Below, one piece after another: positions 53,494 to 63,300 of a stretch of 64,000 bases of DNA. The notes beneath the pieces are model-generated. The model had not been told where the DNA came from. It ran no database searches and was given only the letters and a program-made list of their open reading frames with translations. Source of the DNA: Chaetoceros tenuissimus (lineage: Eukaryota > Bacillariophyta > Thalassiosirophyceae > Chaetocerotales > Chaetocerotaceae); assembly GCA_021927905.1 (NCBI GenBank), contig BLLK01000047.1, forward strand, positions 3,720,001 through 3,784,000. Reading direction: 5' to 3'. Numbering within the stretch: position 1 is the first letter of the stretch; each line of letters begins with the position of its first letter. Both the position numbers and the translations under genes were made by a program.

Positions 53494-54159
53494 ACATAGT
53501 ATTGAAATGCATTCTTATTGATTCATTTACAAAGTTTATGCAGAGAACTAAAAATAGAAACAAATCATACACACATTTACATAATGGATGAATGAAATAT
53601 TTAGAAAACACAAATGAAAAGATCTGAGAAAGTTTTGAAGATAGACGAATATTTTAATAAAAGAATTCAGTTTGAAATATACAATTACTTTCTTCAAATT
53701 CTATCTACGTTCATTTCTACAGAGATGTAGCATTGGTGAAGTCATAGAAGTTGGTTTCATGTCACTCTATCTCGAAAAGATTTTAATCAGAGAGGTAATA
53801 AGAAGGTAGAATGGTGGAAGTGCAAAAATTTGCGAAAAAAATGATGGGTCCAAAATTCAAAAGAAACCGTGCGTTGATGTTGGAAAACGAAAGAAATGGA
53901 AAAGAAAGGGAAAGTGAGGCGAATCGTGAATCATTTTTATTTTCGTACTACTAAGACATTCTCTTGGGATTGCCACGTCGGTCTCAGATCTACCAGTAAG
54001 TTACTGCCGTCGTACATCATCAGCGATTTTGCTTCTTCTGCTTGCTTTCTTCATCCGTTATTGATATTTTTCTCCCTTCTCCATTCCTCAAGAATAAACT
54101 TTCTAACCATATTTGTACCTTCGAATTATTCTGTGATTATTGCATTTTGCAGGAGAACC
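53494..54159. other. Intergenic region with a probable 5' UTR intron
   Basis: Spacer between peroxiredoxin and the fibrillin-like gene. A good donor (CCA|GTAAGT, 53996) and acceptor (TTTTGCAG, ending 54152) frame a 157-nt candidate intron just before the start at 54160. If the upstream frame from 53896 were joined through it, a stop would follow at once, so the intron is best placed in the leader. Confidence 0.55.
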
Positions 54160-54963
54160 ATGACTGGAAGCAAGGAGGAGATCAAAGCTGCCAAGCTGCA
54201 TTTGAAGAAAGTGCTTGCTGAAAATCATGGCATGACTAAAAGTGAGAAAGTTCTCGAGGCTATTGATAATCTATCAAATCTATGGAAGAATTCAACTGAT
54301 GAAGCAGTTTCAAAACTTGCCCAGTCACCTTCTACTTCTGAGCTCGTTTACGGCGACTGGGTGTCCATCTCGGCTCCTTCCTATCCAGGTAGAAAGGAGG
54401 TCGAAGGCAGACCAGATTTGTTTCAATACACTCTTGGGCGCATGTCATTTAATATATTTCAACCTAAAAATATTCTTTGTAGTATCGAGGGCATCACAAA
54501 TATGGTGAATAAATCAAAGCAAGCACATGAAGACCTTGGAGATGTGACCTATAACAATCTCATTACTTTTACAGTTCATACTCCAGATGGAGATATTCCA
54601 GCCGAGATGACCATGGAGGGTTATTGCTATCCAGACCCTGAAAACCCACTTAGATGCATCGTGGCCTTTGTGGGAGGTTCAATGCGAAAACCTGATTCTG
54701 TTGCGAAGGATCCTAAACTGGACAAGATTTGGACTGATACCTTTGGCACTGCTTACTCGAAAGCGGATCAAGAAAGGGGATACTTTGAATATTTTATGCA
54801 ATGGATAATGAAAAAGATGCTCAAGTTGGAGATGCCAACTGACAGCAATCAAAGGTATGAAATGAAGAGAATCATGAAGGGATACCTCGACATTATCTAT
54901 CTTGATGAAACGATGCGAATCACAAAAGGTAATAGAGGATCAATTATTATTGTAGAAAAGTAA
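54160..54963 (+). CDS. Plastid lipid-associated protein/fibrillin-like
   Basis: A 267-residue soluble protein. A helical N-terminus (KEEIKAAKLHLKKVLAEN) precedes a beta-barrel-like part with LVYGDWVSISAPSYPG, then YTLGRMSFNIFQP, and ends LDETMRITKGNRGSIIIVEK. That ending, with Asp-Glu, Arg and GN-GS residues, is the characteristic close of PAP/fibrillin (lipocalin-like) domains. Fibrillins bind lipids or isoprenoids at plastid membranes. No plastid presequence is visible at this start, so it may be cytosolic, or the presequence may lie on an unfound exon. Start chosen after the leader intron acceptor. Confidence 0.7.
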   Translation: MTGSKEEIKAAKLHLKKVLAENHGMTKSEKVLEAIDNLSNLWKNSTDEAVSKLAQSPSTSELVYGDWVSISAPSYPGRKEVEGRPDLFQYTLGRMSFNIFQPKNILCSIEGITNMVNKSKQAHEDLGDVTYNNLITFTVHTPDGDIPAEMTMEGYCYPDPENPLRCIVAFVGGSMRKPDSVAKDPKLDKIWTDTFGTAYSKADQERGYFEYFMQWIMKKMLKLEMPTDSNQRYEMKRIMKGYLDIIYLDETMRITKGNRGSIIIVEK

Positions 54964-55095
54964 TTGACAGAGTGTTGGATCAAGGAGACAATTCTTTCTC
55001 ATTCCTCCATTGCGCATAATGAACAATATTATATATGATTGCTAAAATAGATAAAGAGTAGAGTAATCCAATTGATTAAAGACATGGAAAGAAAG

Positions 55096-55911
55096 TTATA
55101 ATGTTTGTATCGACTCTAACTGACCCATCATGTCCAAAACCAAATATTTTACCAACTGCGGTTGCGTAAAATCAACGAATGGATTGACGTCCAAATAGTC
55201 CAATGGTGTCAATCCTAAAGAATCTATTTGAACTAGGGATGCAAATGATCCTTCATCCTTGACTACTTGTATGATTCTTTCAAGTGATGAATCTGTACTA
55301 CAACAAATCTGGTGAAGCGGAGAATCATTATGACGATCTAGAAGCCATAACTTGATTGATTCTATCTCCCCTTGATTACAATTTTCAAATGATGAATTTT
55401 CCAACAAACGTGTTCCTGAAATGAAATCATATCCAAAGGATGTGTTGGCGGATGTTTGCAAAATTATCAACTTTTCGCAGAACCGAAAACAGCAAGGGCC
55501 AACATGAGCTAGTCTTTCTGGAAGAAATACACTTGTCAACCCTCGACACTCGTTGAATGCACTGATTCCAACTTGTGAGACCAACGGAGGTAGAACAAGA
55601 GACTTTATAGATTTGCAGCCACCAAATGAGTAGTACCCAATCACCCGTAAATTCCTAGACCAAACTATTTCAACTAGCAAATGACAGCCTTCAAATGCAT
55701 GGCTTTCTATCACTTCTACAGTATCCGCTAAAGTCAATTTGAGTACCTGATCAAATCCTCTGAAAGCACCACTATGAATAGTTGTAACTCCATCTAAAAT
55801 TTTGATATGTTTGCAATCACTCTTCTCTTTTGCGATGGAAGCAACAGGTATTGCACTCCCTGTTTCGTCGAGTAAGTTTTGACCATCATAAAGTATCAGT
55901 CTCATGTTCAA
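55096..55911 (-). CDS. LRR_5 (BspA-type) leucine-rich repeat protein with ankyrin-like C-terminus
   Basis: A 271-residue protein. Residues about 30-165 hold five or six BspA-type repeats of about 23 residues (TTIHSGAFRGFDQVLKLTL, EVIESHAFEGCHLLVEIVW, RVIGYYSFGGCKSIKSLVL, SQVGISAFNECRGLTSVFL, AHVGPCCFRFCEKLIILQT). The C-terminal 80 residues look like two ankyrin-style units (NDSPLHQICCSTDSSLERII; DSLGLTPLDYLDVNPF). Such LRR_5/ankyrin combinations are abundant in diatoms, with no experimentally set role known to me; protein binding is inferred. No signal peptide. Start could be Met1 or Met3. Confidence 0.8.
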   Translation of the reverse strand: MNMRLILYDGQNLLDETGSAIPVASIAKEKSDCKHIKILDGVTTIHSGAFRGFDQVLKLTLADTVEVIESHAFEGCHLLVEIVWSRNLRVIGYYSFGGCKSIKSLVLPPLVSQVGISAFNECRGLTSVFLPERLAHVGPCCFRFCEKLIILQTSANTSFGYDFISGTRLLENSSFENCNQGEIESIKLWLLDRHNDSPLHQICCSTDSSLERIIQVVKDEGSFASLVQIDSLGLTPLDYLDVNPFVDFTQPQLVKYLVLDMMGQLESIQTL

Positions 55912-56729
55912 GCTCCTCTTGCATTCAAGTATGCATCAATATTCTTAAAAGAAAGCCAGAATTATCACAAGGAATGGTAGAATACATTCAATCGTTTTTG
56001 TGATATTGTTGGTGGCGACGCAGTAATCTGGAAAACTGTCAGTGCAAAAAAGAGTTTGAAGATGCTTGATCAGATGGGAGAGGGGACGACTCTGGTATGT
56101 TGGAAACTAGAACTAATTGTAAACTCAAAATCCAGCAGGCTTTATTAAAAATTGTGTGGAAGTGAAGGGTGAAGAGTATATGGTTGAAAAGAGGTTTTGG
56201 TTCGATGCTACACAATACAATGTAGAAACTACATAACTGACTACCATACCATGTTCTGTGGTAGATAGGCTATTACGCTATTACTCGTACGAGCCTACGT
56301 ACGTACATTATACAATTTTGATGGCTTCTCGTTGTGTTTATTCAAGTTGAAGAAAGACTTTTTACACGAACACCTCAGATTGCTTCTCTTCGTACAAAAT
56401 AGACTGCATGGCCCTTTGAAGTCAAGTCTGCACTAAGTCAGATTCGATTCGATTCCTGTGTCTCAGTACATCGATGAAAACCGCAGCGATGAAAAGAAGA
56501 AGGATTCGATTCTACCTTATTAAATATGTGAACACTTTTTCATTCTGCGTTGTTGCTCTAGTACTCATTGAACCATCATAATACTATTTAAAAGAGCCGG
56601 CAATGAAGTGTTTATTCTCATGACAAACAATAAATGATGTACCAAATATTAAAGTATCAAAATTGCGACTGTTCAGTATAAAAATATTGTTACATTATAT
56701 GCATAGATATTTCTATTACTATGTACCAC
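55912..56729. other. Intergenic, nothing recognised
   Basis: About 820 bases between two minus-strand genes. A TACGTACGTACATTA phrase near 56295 and a gattcgattcgattc run near 56442-56456 are the only local patterns. No RNA gene seen. Confidence 0.45.
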
Positions 56730-57329
56730 CTAAAAATGAAAGGTTTCATTTCTACTGAGGTCAAACCTAACAGATGAAGTCGACGATGATGAGGATGATG
56801 ATGATCTCCTCCTTTGTACTTTTCTTCTCCTGTCTACAATTCTTTCTTCTTCCTCCTCAAATTTCTCTTGCACCTCATGTCGAGGTGGCTCATCAAATGA
56901 AGTTAGGAGCATACTAGAGTATGCTTCGAAAAAGGACTTGATGCTTCTTAACTCACTTTCAGAAAGCGATGAGCTCTGGAACTTGTTATTCTTGTCCATA
57001 TCTGCTACAATGCTCTGTTTGACTTGCTTCAGCTCACGTATTATAGAAGAAATCTCATCAGACTTCTTGCATAGTGTCTTGTTTCGGCGTGTCTTGTTGG
57101 CTGTGGAAGGAATATCGATCTTTTTGTTCGGTATGTTCATCTTCATAGTATGTCTACTTGCAACATCATGGCAATCATCGTGATGAGAATGAATGCGGCG
57201 TGTGGCAACTGATTTCAAGCGAAGAAGTCTAGCTTCCCTGATGACAGCTTTGGTATCTCTAAGAAAGTCGTCTGTTTGTTTGACTGAAATGTTCATGATT
57301 GTAGAGTACAAGGAAGTGTTTTCGTTCAA
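56730..57329 (-). CDS. Hypothetical basic coiled-coil protein
   Basis: A 199-residue protein, or 188 if it starts at MNISVKQTD. It is rich in Arg, Lys, His and Ser, with a helical coiled-coil-like segment (SDEISSIIRELKQVKQSIVAD), a second helix (SELRSIKSFFEAYSSMLL), an acidic run (KFEEEEERIVDRR) and a run of nine Ser before the end. No domain recognised. A nuclear or regulatory role is possible from its charge, but the sequence does not show it. It lacks introns and has clear start and stop. Confidence 0.55.
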   Translation of the reverse strand: MNENTSLYSTIMNISVKQTDDFLRDTKAVIREARLLRLKSVATRRIHSHHDDCHDVASRHTMKMNIPNKKIDIPSTANKTRRNKTLCKKSDEISSIIRELKQVKQSIVADMDKNNKFQSSSLSESELRSIKSFFEAYSSMLLTSFDEPPRHEVQEKFEEEEERIVDRRRKVQRRRSSSSSSSSTSSVRFDLSRNETFHF

Positions 57330-57734
57330 AAAAGCGGAATTAAAATTTTATGAGAGTATCTGCAATCTTTGCGGAGAAAGTTTTGTAGAGGCAGAGGGTT
57401 CGTTCAACCAAGGGTTGATAGTTGTGTATTCCTCGGTTCTCTTAGAATGTTCAAGTACGACTGAATAGAAAGAGGCAATAATAGAAAAAGGTTATGATTG
57501 AGGTTCCTAGGTTTGTATTTGTCAATTTTATAGGTTCAAGTACGACTGATTAGAAATTTAGGTTCAAGAAGAAAATTGACATTCCTTGCCGAAAAGAATT
57601 ACTATTCCGCTGGAAACTCTCTGATTCATTCGACTGCTTCTTCCAACAAGGGGTAGACACGTGAGGATGATGTTTTCTCAAACTTTACTGACGTTCACCA
57701 GCTTTTCAACAAGTATTGCCACCTACTTCCTATT
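57330..57734. other. Intergenic with short direct repeat
   Basis: A 23-bp phrase (gttcaagtacgactga..agaaa) occurs at 57449-57471 and 57534-57556 with one mismatch. Nothing else is recognised. Confidence 0.55.
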
Positions 57735-58763
57735 CTACTTGCATTTCAAATCAATAAATTCCTGAACCCAAGGCAACGAAAGATCGTATACACAGGTATC
57801 ATCGTCCTCTTCTTGCGGATGGGTAGGTATGCACATAGTCTCTGGAAATGAAAAAGGCTCCTTCAGCAAGTTATTCTTGTACCAACCACTTTCTTGTAGT
57901 CGAAGACCTTGCTGATTATTTCCAACGGGATATGTAGTAGTAATCAAGATTTTGGCCCCCGATTTGAAAATATTGCAAAAGTACTTGATGCCTAGGTCAG
58001 TGTTCATATGCTGAATAACATCTCTCACATGCACCAGATCAAAAGGGTGCTCTTCTAATGACGAACCATTTATATATTTCGGAAGAATACAACTAGTCGC
58101 GTCCCATTTTTTGAATTGTTTGTTCATATGATGGCCAAATCTTTGCTGGTTGATCCGAATCACAGGTTCTACAATGTCAAGACCGAGATAAAATGGTAGT
58201 GAATCTGTTTCAAAACTATCAAAGATCCAGTTCACATCTCCACATGGAATGTCAATCATACTCTTTACATTGTACTTTTGAATAGTATCTTTGAGGATAT
58301 GAAGTGAAGTATTTGTGCTTTGTCCCAAATGACTACCAGGGCCTGATGCTGATTCTTTTCTATATTCTGGAGGAGGCCATTGTGCATCACCATAGAACTT
58401 GGAAGGAGGTAACAATTTCTTTCCCCATATTCCTCGTGTATATATGTTATCAAATGCTTTATTCCTTAGAGCGGCATCGCATTGATTAGGAACAACTACA
58501 GGCAGGGAAATTACGTTTGCTTTGTCAAGATCAATCGTTCTTGCCTGCTCGTTTGTTGCGATTGATGTTTCCTCATTACTATTTGATGATGTGATATTCT
58601 TACAGCTTTCATTAAAAAACAGAAAGTCGGAGTTTTTCTCTATATTCACATGAAGGAATGTAAATACGATCAACCCAATCAGTGTAGTGATGAAAAGGGT
58701 TCGGAAAAACTTGTTCTTTTCACTCCTTCTTCTCAGTCGTGGAGATAAATGAGTGGATGCCAT
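57735..58763 (-). CDS. Type II membrane-anchored SAM-dependent methyltransferase
   Basis: A 342-residue protein. A short basic cytosolic N-terminus (RLRRRSEKNKF) is followed by one membrane helix (LFITTLIGLIVFTFLHV), so the catalytic part should lie in the Golgi or ER lumen. A class I methyltransferase fold begins near residue 165: VKSMIDIPCGDVNWI is the SAM-binding motif I, YLGLDIVEPVI carries the acidic motif II residue, and FDLVHVRDVIQHM and AKILITTTYPV match the later strands. GDVNW-type enzymes occur widely in algae with unknown substrates; a glycan substrate is plausible from the Golgi-like topology. Asn-X-Ser/Thr sites are present (NESCKNIT, NTSL, NGSS). Confidence 0.8.
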   Translation of the reverse strand: MASTHLSPRLRRRSEKNKFFRTLFITTLIGLIVFTFLHVNIEKNSDFLFFNESCKNITSSNSNEETSIATNEQARTIDLDKANVISLPVVVPNQCDAALRNKAFDNIYTRGIWGKKLLPPSKFYGDAQWPPPEYRKESASGPGSHLGQSTNTSLHILKDTIQKYNVKSMIDIPCGDVNWIFDSFETDSLPFYLGLDIVEPVIRINQQRFGHHMNKQFKKWDATSCILPKYINGSSLEEHPFDLVHVRDVIQHMNTDLGIKYFCNIFKSGAKILITTTYPVGNNQQGLRLQESGWYKNNLLKEPFSFPETMCIPTHPQEEDDDTCVYDLSLPWVQEFIDLKCK

Positions 58764-59176
58764 GTTCCTATATTGCTTAGTTTTTCTCTTATTTGCGTAA
58801 TTTTATTGATGTGTTTGAAGGATAAGGTGTGGTAAAGTACAAGTTTTACAGTTAGGGTTTTTGCTCAGTTCATTGTGTTTTGTATGTCCACACAGTTCTT
58901 GTCGTCTGCTCTATTTCTCTACCGTACGTACGTAAGTACCTTGGTCTGCTCGCTGTCGGTCTGTGTAGCTATCAGACACTCTTATTCCATATTACTTTAG
59001 AGTATACTCCTAATACGTCAGTCCGTAATCTGTCAAAAAATGTTGCGAGTACCGTTGGGCCAATCAATGTTCATTATTCGCATACTACTGAGAAAATATA
59101 TCGAACATATTGCTGCTTATTCATCGATTACTTACTTACTGCATAGTATTTCAAGCAATAGAAAGCAACTACAAGA
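58764..59176. other. Divergent intergenic region
   Basis: Holds the promoters of the methyltransferase (minus) and the glutamate-receptor fragment (plus). A CGTACGTACGTAAG run lies near 58925. An ORF at 58880-59146 has no domain. Confidence 0.45.
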
Positions 59177-60362
59177 ATGATATCTCTCATTCTTCTTCTG
59201 CAAGCTCCTCTCCATCTTTTGCGTAGCATCTCCTCACTGATAGAAGCAGCAATAGTCACAGATGGGCCTCTCCTACCAAACCCAGACCTGTACGTGGAAC
59301 CCTTCAACACAGCCGTATCTTATTGTCAAGACTTTTGCGATCTTCAGTCCAAATTTCATAATGGAGAAGTTGAACTTCGTACCGCATTTCAAGGAAGGCA
59401 AATCAATGTGAATATTGGATACGATAGTTCGGTAATTAATTTTCTTGAAGATGGGACTATTGATCCTCTAGAACCGGGTATCATGATTGAAGTTTTAGAT
59501 GAGGTTGCGAGACGTGGAGGGTTTACTTGGATTGATTCATTTGTGTATGAACAAGCTCCGCCTCCAGATAAATCTTGGACCGATTTGCTTGTTTGGTCTA
59601 TAGCTACCTACGATATCAGTGTCAATTGGTGGTTTACTACTCCAGAACGTGTAGCCCTAGGGTATGTTGATTTTTGGAAACTTTTATGTTTTACAGATTT
59701 GCGTCAGTGTTTCTTTATCATGACTAATGAGTTATATTTTATGAAAATATTCAATTTATTCATTTGTTATATCTACTAGCGCTTCATTCCCCACGGCTTG
59801 GTACGACGCAGCACAGATCATCGGAGAGAAACAAGATGTTGATACGTTTGATTCAGGATTTGATCTGCTGTTCTGGGCCAAGCCCTTTAATCAAGGGGTA
59901 TGGTGGACTCTTTTAGGAACCATGGTCTTGACTGGTTTTGTGTTTCTTTATGTTGAAGAAGGAACGTTGAAGGAACTTTCGCACAGTGATGAAGATAATC
60001 CAAAGCCCGGTAGCATCGTGTCTCTCATTATTACTTATATTCACAAATCTTTTCTTGTCGTGACAGGGCATTTGGAGGTTTCACCTGCCACACATGCAGG
60101 GCAGGTCGTATCTTTCTCCATGGCCTTTTTTGCTGTGTTGATTGTTTCAGCATATACAGCTAACCTAGCGAGTTTCCTGGTGGTCCAAAAAGCATCGAAC
60201 GTGCAGATCAATACAGTGAATGATATCATCAAGATAGGAGGATCAATTTGCGTCTATAAGAGCACAGCTGTTGAAGATGAACTGAGAGGCACATATGGAA
60301 ATGCCATCTTAGTACCGAAGGATGATGATAAAGATGTAATGATGGGCGTTGCGAATCGTTGA
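59177..60362 (+). pseudogene. Ionotropic glutamate receptor-like channel, 3' end lost at a Copia insertion
   Basis: Two exons, 59177-59661 and 59780-60362, with a 118-nt intron, encoding 355 residues. A signal peptide (MISLILLLQAPLHLL) precedes the first half of the ligand-binding domain (NVNIGYDSSVINFLEDG; SVNWWFTTPERVALG). M1 (GVWWTLLGTMVLTGFVFLY), the pore loop and M3 follow; M3 has SAYTANLASFLV, the diatom form of the iGluR SYTANLAAF signature. The second ligand-binding half has only begun (DIIKIGGSICVYKSTAVED...) when the frame ends at a TGA that appears to lie at the edge of the Copia element. The rest of this domain and M4 are missing, so a normal receptor cannot be made from this copy. 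Confidence 0.85.
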
Positions 60363-63300
60363 AATACCTCTCCTTTGGTAGCTACTTGCCCTTAAGCTAT
60401 GTAGTATATAATACTCTGTAGCTAGATGAAGTACTTGGTCTTCTATAGTTTTAGTTTACTCGATACAGAAACGGATGGTTTCTATTTAATGAGATGATGC
60501 TGCCGTTACGTGCTGCTTCATCTCCTCCACACATTCTTCATTCTGAGCCTTTACTGCCTCCGCGTACGTTTTCTTTTGGCGTTCCACAATTTTAGCATGA
60601 TTGCTACTACCGTCATTGGTTGCCTTCCTTTTATTATTTCCAACGCGCTCCTTCGGGTGAGTGTACCCTGTATATGATATGCTTATATGGTCCCATCCCA
60701 TTATTGCTCTTCTAAAGTTCGTAAAGCCCTTACCCATCAGTGGCTTCGTGTTGTAATCGGCAATCATTTCGTCAGTCGGACAATATACAACTTCAATATT
60801 TCCATTCTTGATTCTATCCGTTGACCAGAATTGTTTAATTGCTACATGCTTCATATTCGACGTACACGAATCCCGACCATTCTTCAAGATCTTAATTTCT
60901 GACTCATTATCCTTTGCCAACACATTACTCTCAAGTTTGTATCCTTGTTCTTCCATGAACATTTCGAAATAAATGTTCTTCGGCAATCCCTCACTTGTTC
61001 CCACTAATTCGCAATCAGTCGAACTACGTGTATTCATCTTTTGTTTGGATGCTTTCTGATCTAGTACACCTGTACCCATCGTGATTATTTGCCCTGTATG
61101 TCCTCTCATATCATTGTGGACAGCATGAGCCGAATCCGTCATGGTTAGCATGTGCAACAAGTCATCAGCCCCTACGGTCCTGAGATCGTCTTGAGTAGTC
61201 TTTATCCAGCTCATCATTCGCATAAACTTGTGCCAATCTTCCCTATTCGGTTCATGCACCCTAGTCATCAAGAAAGTGTTAGTGAACTCCAAGTCTACTC
61301 TACTCCTTTTCATAGCCCACGCTACTTTCATTATGTATTTCAAAAATATGTCAGCTTTCTCTCTATTCAGCTTTGGTGATTTCTTGTTCACTTTGAATAA
61401 CCACTTCGCATGTGGTGTCGTGTACTTTCTATTTAGTACCATACCTAATTCCTCCTCAAGATCCTTGATCATTTGCTTGATATACGGCACCGTACCGACG
61501 TCTACTTTTCCATCTCCTCTAAAGTAAAAATCTATGCCCAGGAATTCAAGCTTCTTCCCTCGTTGTATTGTCAGTCCTGGGAATCGTTTGTTGATCTTGT
61601 CGATGAGGTCGGTGACTGCCTTAGTTTGTCCACCAACAATGTTATCATCCACATACCACCCAATTGTGAGTTGTTTCCCGTCTACAGTTTTATTTGCTAC
61701 ACACTTGTCTATCTTGTTTATTTTGAACCCTTCTTGCATCAGCACATCAGCAAACATGTTATACCACAATAATGCCGACTCAATCATACCATAGAGAGCC
61801 TTCAAGATCCTACAGTATAACACCTTCTTCCCTTTCTCGTATCTTACGCTTTCAGCAAAATCTGGATTAACTTCCACCATGATATCTACAAATTGTCCTT
61901 CGAATTTCAACAGTGCAAACTTGTCATCCGGTAAGTCGGCATGTAAGTAAGCACCTGGAACATCGAATACCGCCACATCTCTTTTCTCGAACGCAAAAAT
62001 GGTTACTAATGCTATCAGTGATTCGACTGACATGGTTGATGATGATGCTTCTTCTCTGGGAACAAACTTCCTTTGTCCACTTCCATCACTGCAACACCTA
62101 CCCTTGATTTTTCCATCTCTTTTCTCTTTAATTAAATTTATCGCTCTCAATGCCTTTGCCTTCTGTTCCGCAGTCAAAGAGTCGTAGTCAATTACTCCCA
62201 GTACACACATGTCGTTCAGCTGCTTGTATTCCTTTATCAAAGCCGCGACTGCTCGCTCCTGAAATATCTTAATTCCTTCAGTTGCTGTCATCTGGTTGAA
62301 CATGTAGTCTACTGCCCTTGAATACAATTGTCTTGTAGTAGTATGGTTGAGGTTCTCAGCTAAGTTTGAGAAGTTGAACTCCTCTGTCTGCATGTAGCTT
62401 TTTCCATCAGTACTGCCTATGTTGTTCAAAGGATCTTGCGGTGGTCTCCTAGCCCTTTGGGATCTCTGCGGTCTTTCTTTTGCACCATTACTATCTGTAG
62501 TTTCATTGCTATCTTCTCCTTCGTATTCTGATCCGGTATCCTCATCATTTGACTCTACGCTATTATCTTCTACATCCGCATCGTCTTCGCTCCTTGGTTC
62601 AACTTCCTCGCTCCTTGGTTCAACATCCTCGCTCCTTGGTTCAACATCCTCGCTCCTTGATCCTTCATGCTCATCACTAGTATCTTCGCTCCTTTCTTCT
62701 TCCTCCGAAACATCTACTTCTGAATCTTCAGATAGTGATTCATCATCATCTACGTCCGAAGCATGGTAGGAGCTGTCATCAGGTCCGTCTGGTTCTTCTT
62801 CACTGCTAGTGGATGATACTGTGACATCATCATACACGTAAACACTACCATCATCTGAATCTTCCTCATCTATGTCAGTATCATCAATAGTCATGTTGTG
62901 TCCAGGTGACAAGCCAAGTTTAGGGATTCCATCCTCATCTAAGAAATCCGCTTTCTCTTTCGCAGCTAGCTCGTGTACTCTGTCAATTACCTCATCAGTG
63001 ATTGCTAATTCATCCCATTGATGGCCATGTATTCTCTTTCCGGTGTTCAAAGACATAAAGTAGTACCCTCCTTGGGAATTGGAAGGTCGTAGTGCTATTC
63101 CGCGTATGGATCTTGGTTGTCTATTATTCTTCGACTCTCTGTACACCAAACAATATGCTCCGAAAGTAACTTCGAGGTTACCAGCATCATGTGGGCCTCG
63201 ACCTTCTATTACAGCTCCAGGGCTTATGTCTTTTGCAATGCTTCCTTCTCTTAGATGTTGATTGATCCAGTAGAATACATCGATGATATTTTCGTCTACC

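Noticed and set aside
53896-54159. N-terminal extension of the fibrillin-like protein
   Set aside because: Contains a good donor and acceptor pair; the joined frame hits a stop at once, so it is treated as leader with an intron.
56440-56460. Possible tRNA T-arm-like phrase (gattcgattcgattcc)
   Set aside because: No matching acceptor stem or anticodon arm could be folded around it by eye; it is a simple repeat.
58880-59146. 88-codon plus-strand ORF before the glutamate receptor
   Set aside because: No domain, lies in a promoter interval, low-quality composition.
62419-62769. Plus-strand Ser-rich ORF
   Set aside because: Antisense of the acidic linker of the Copia polyprotein.
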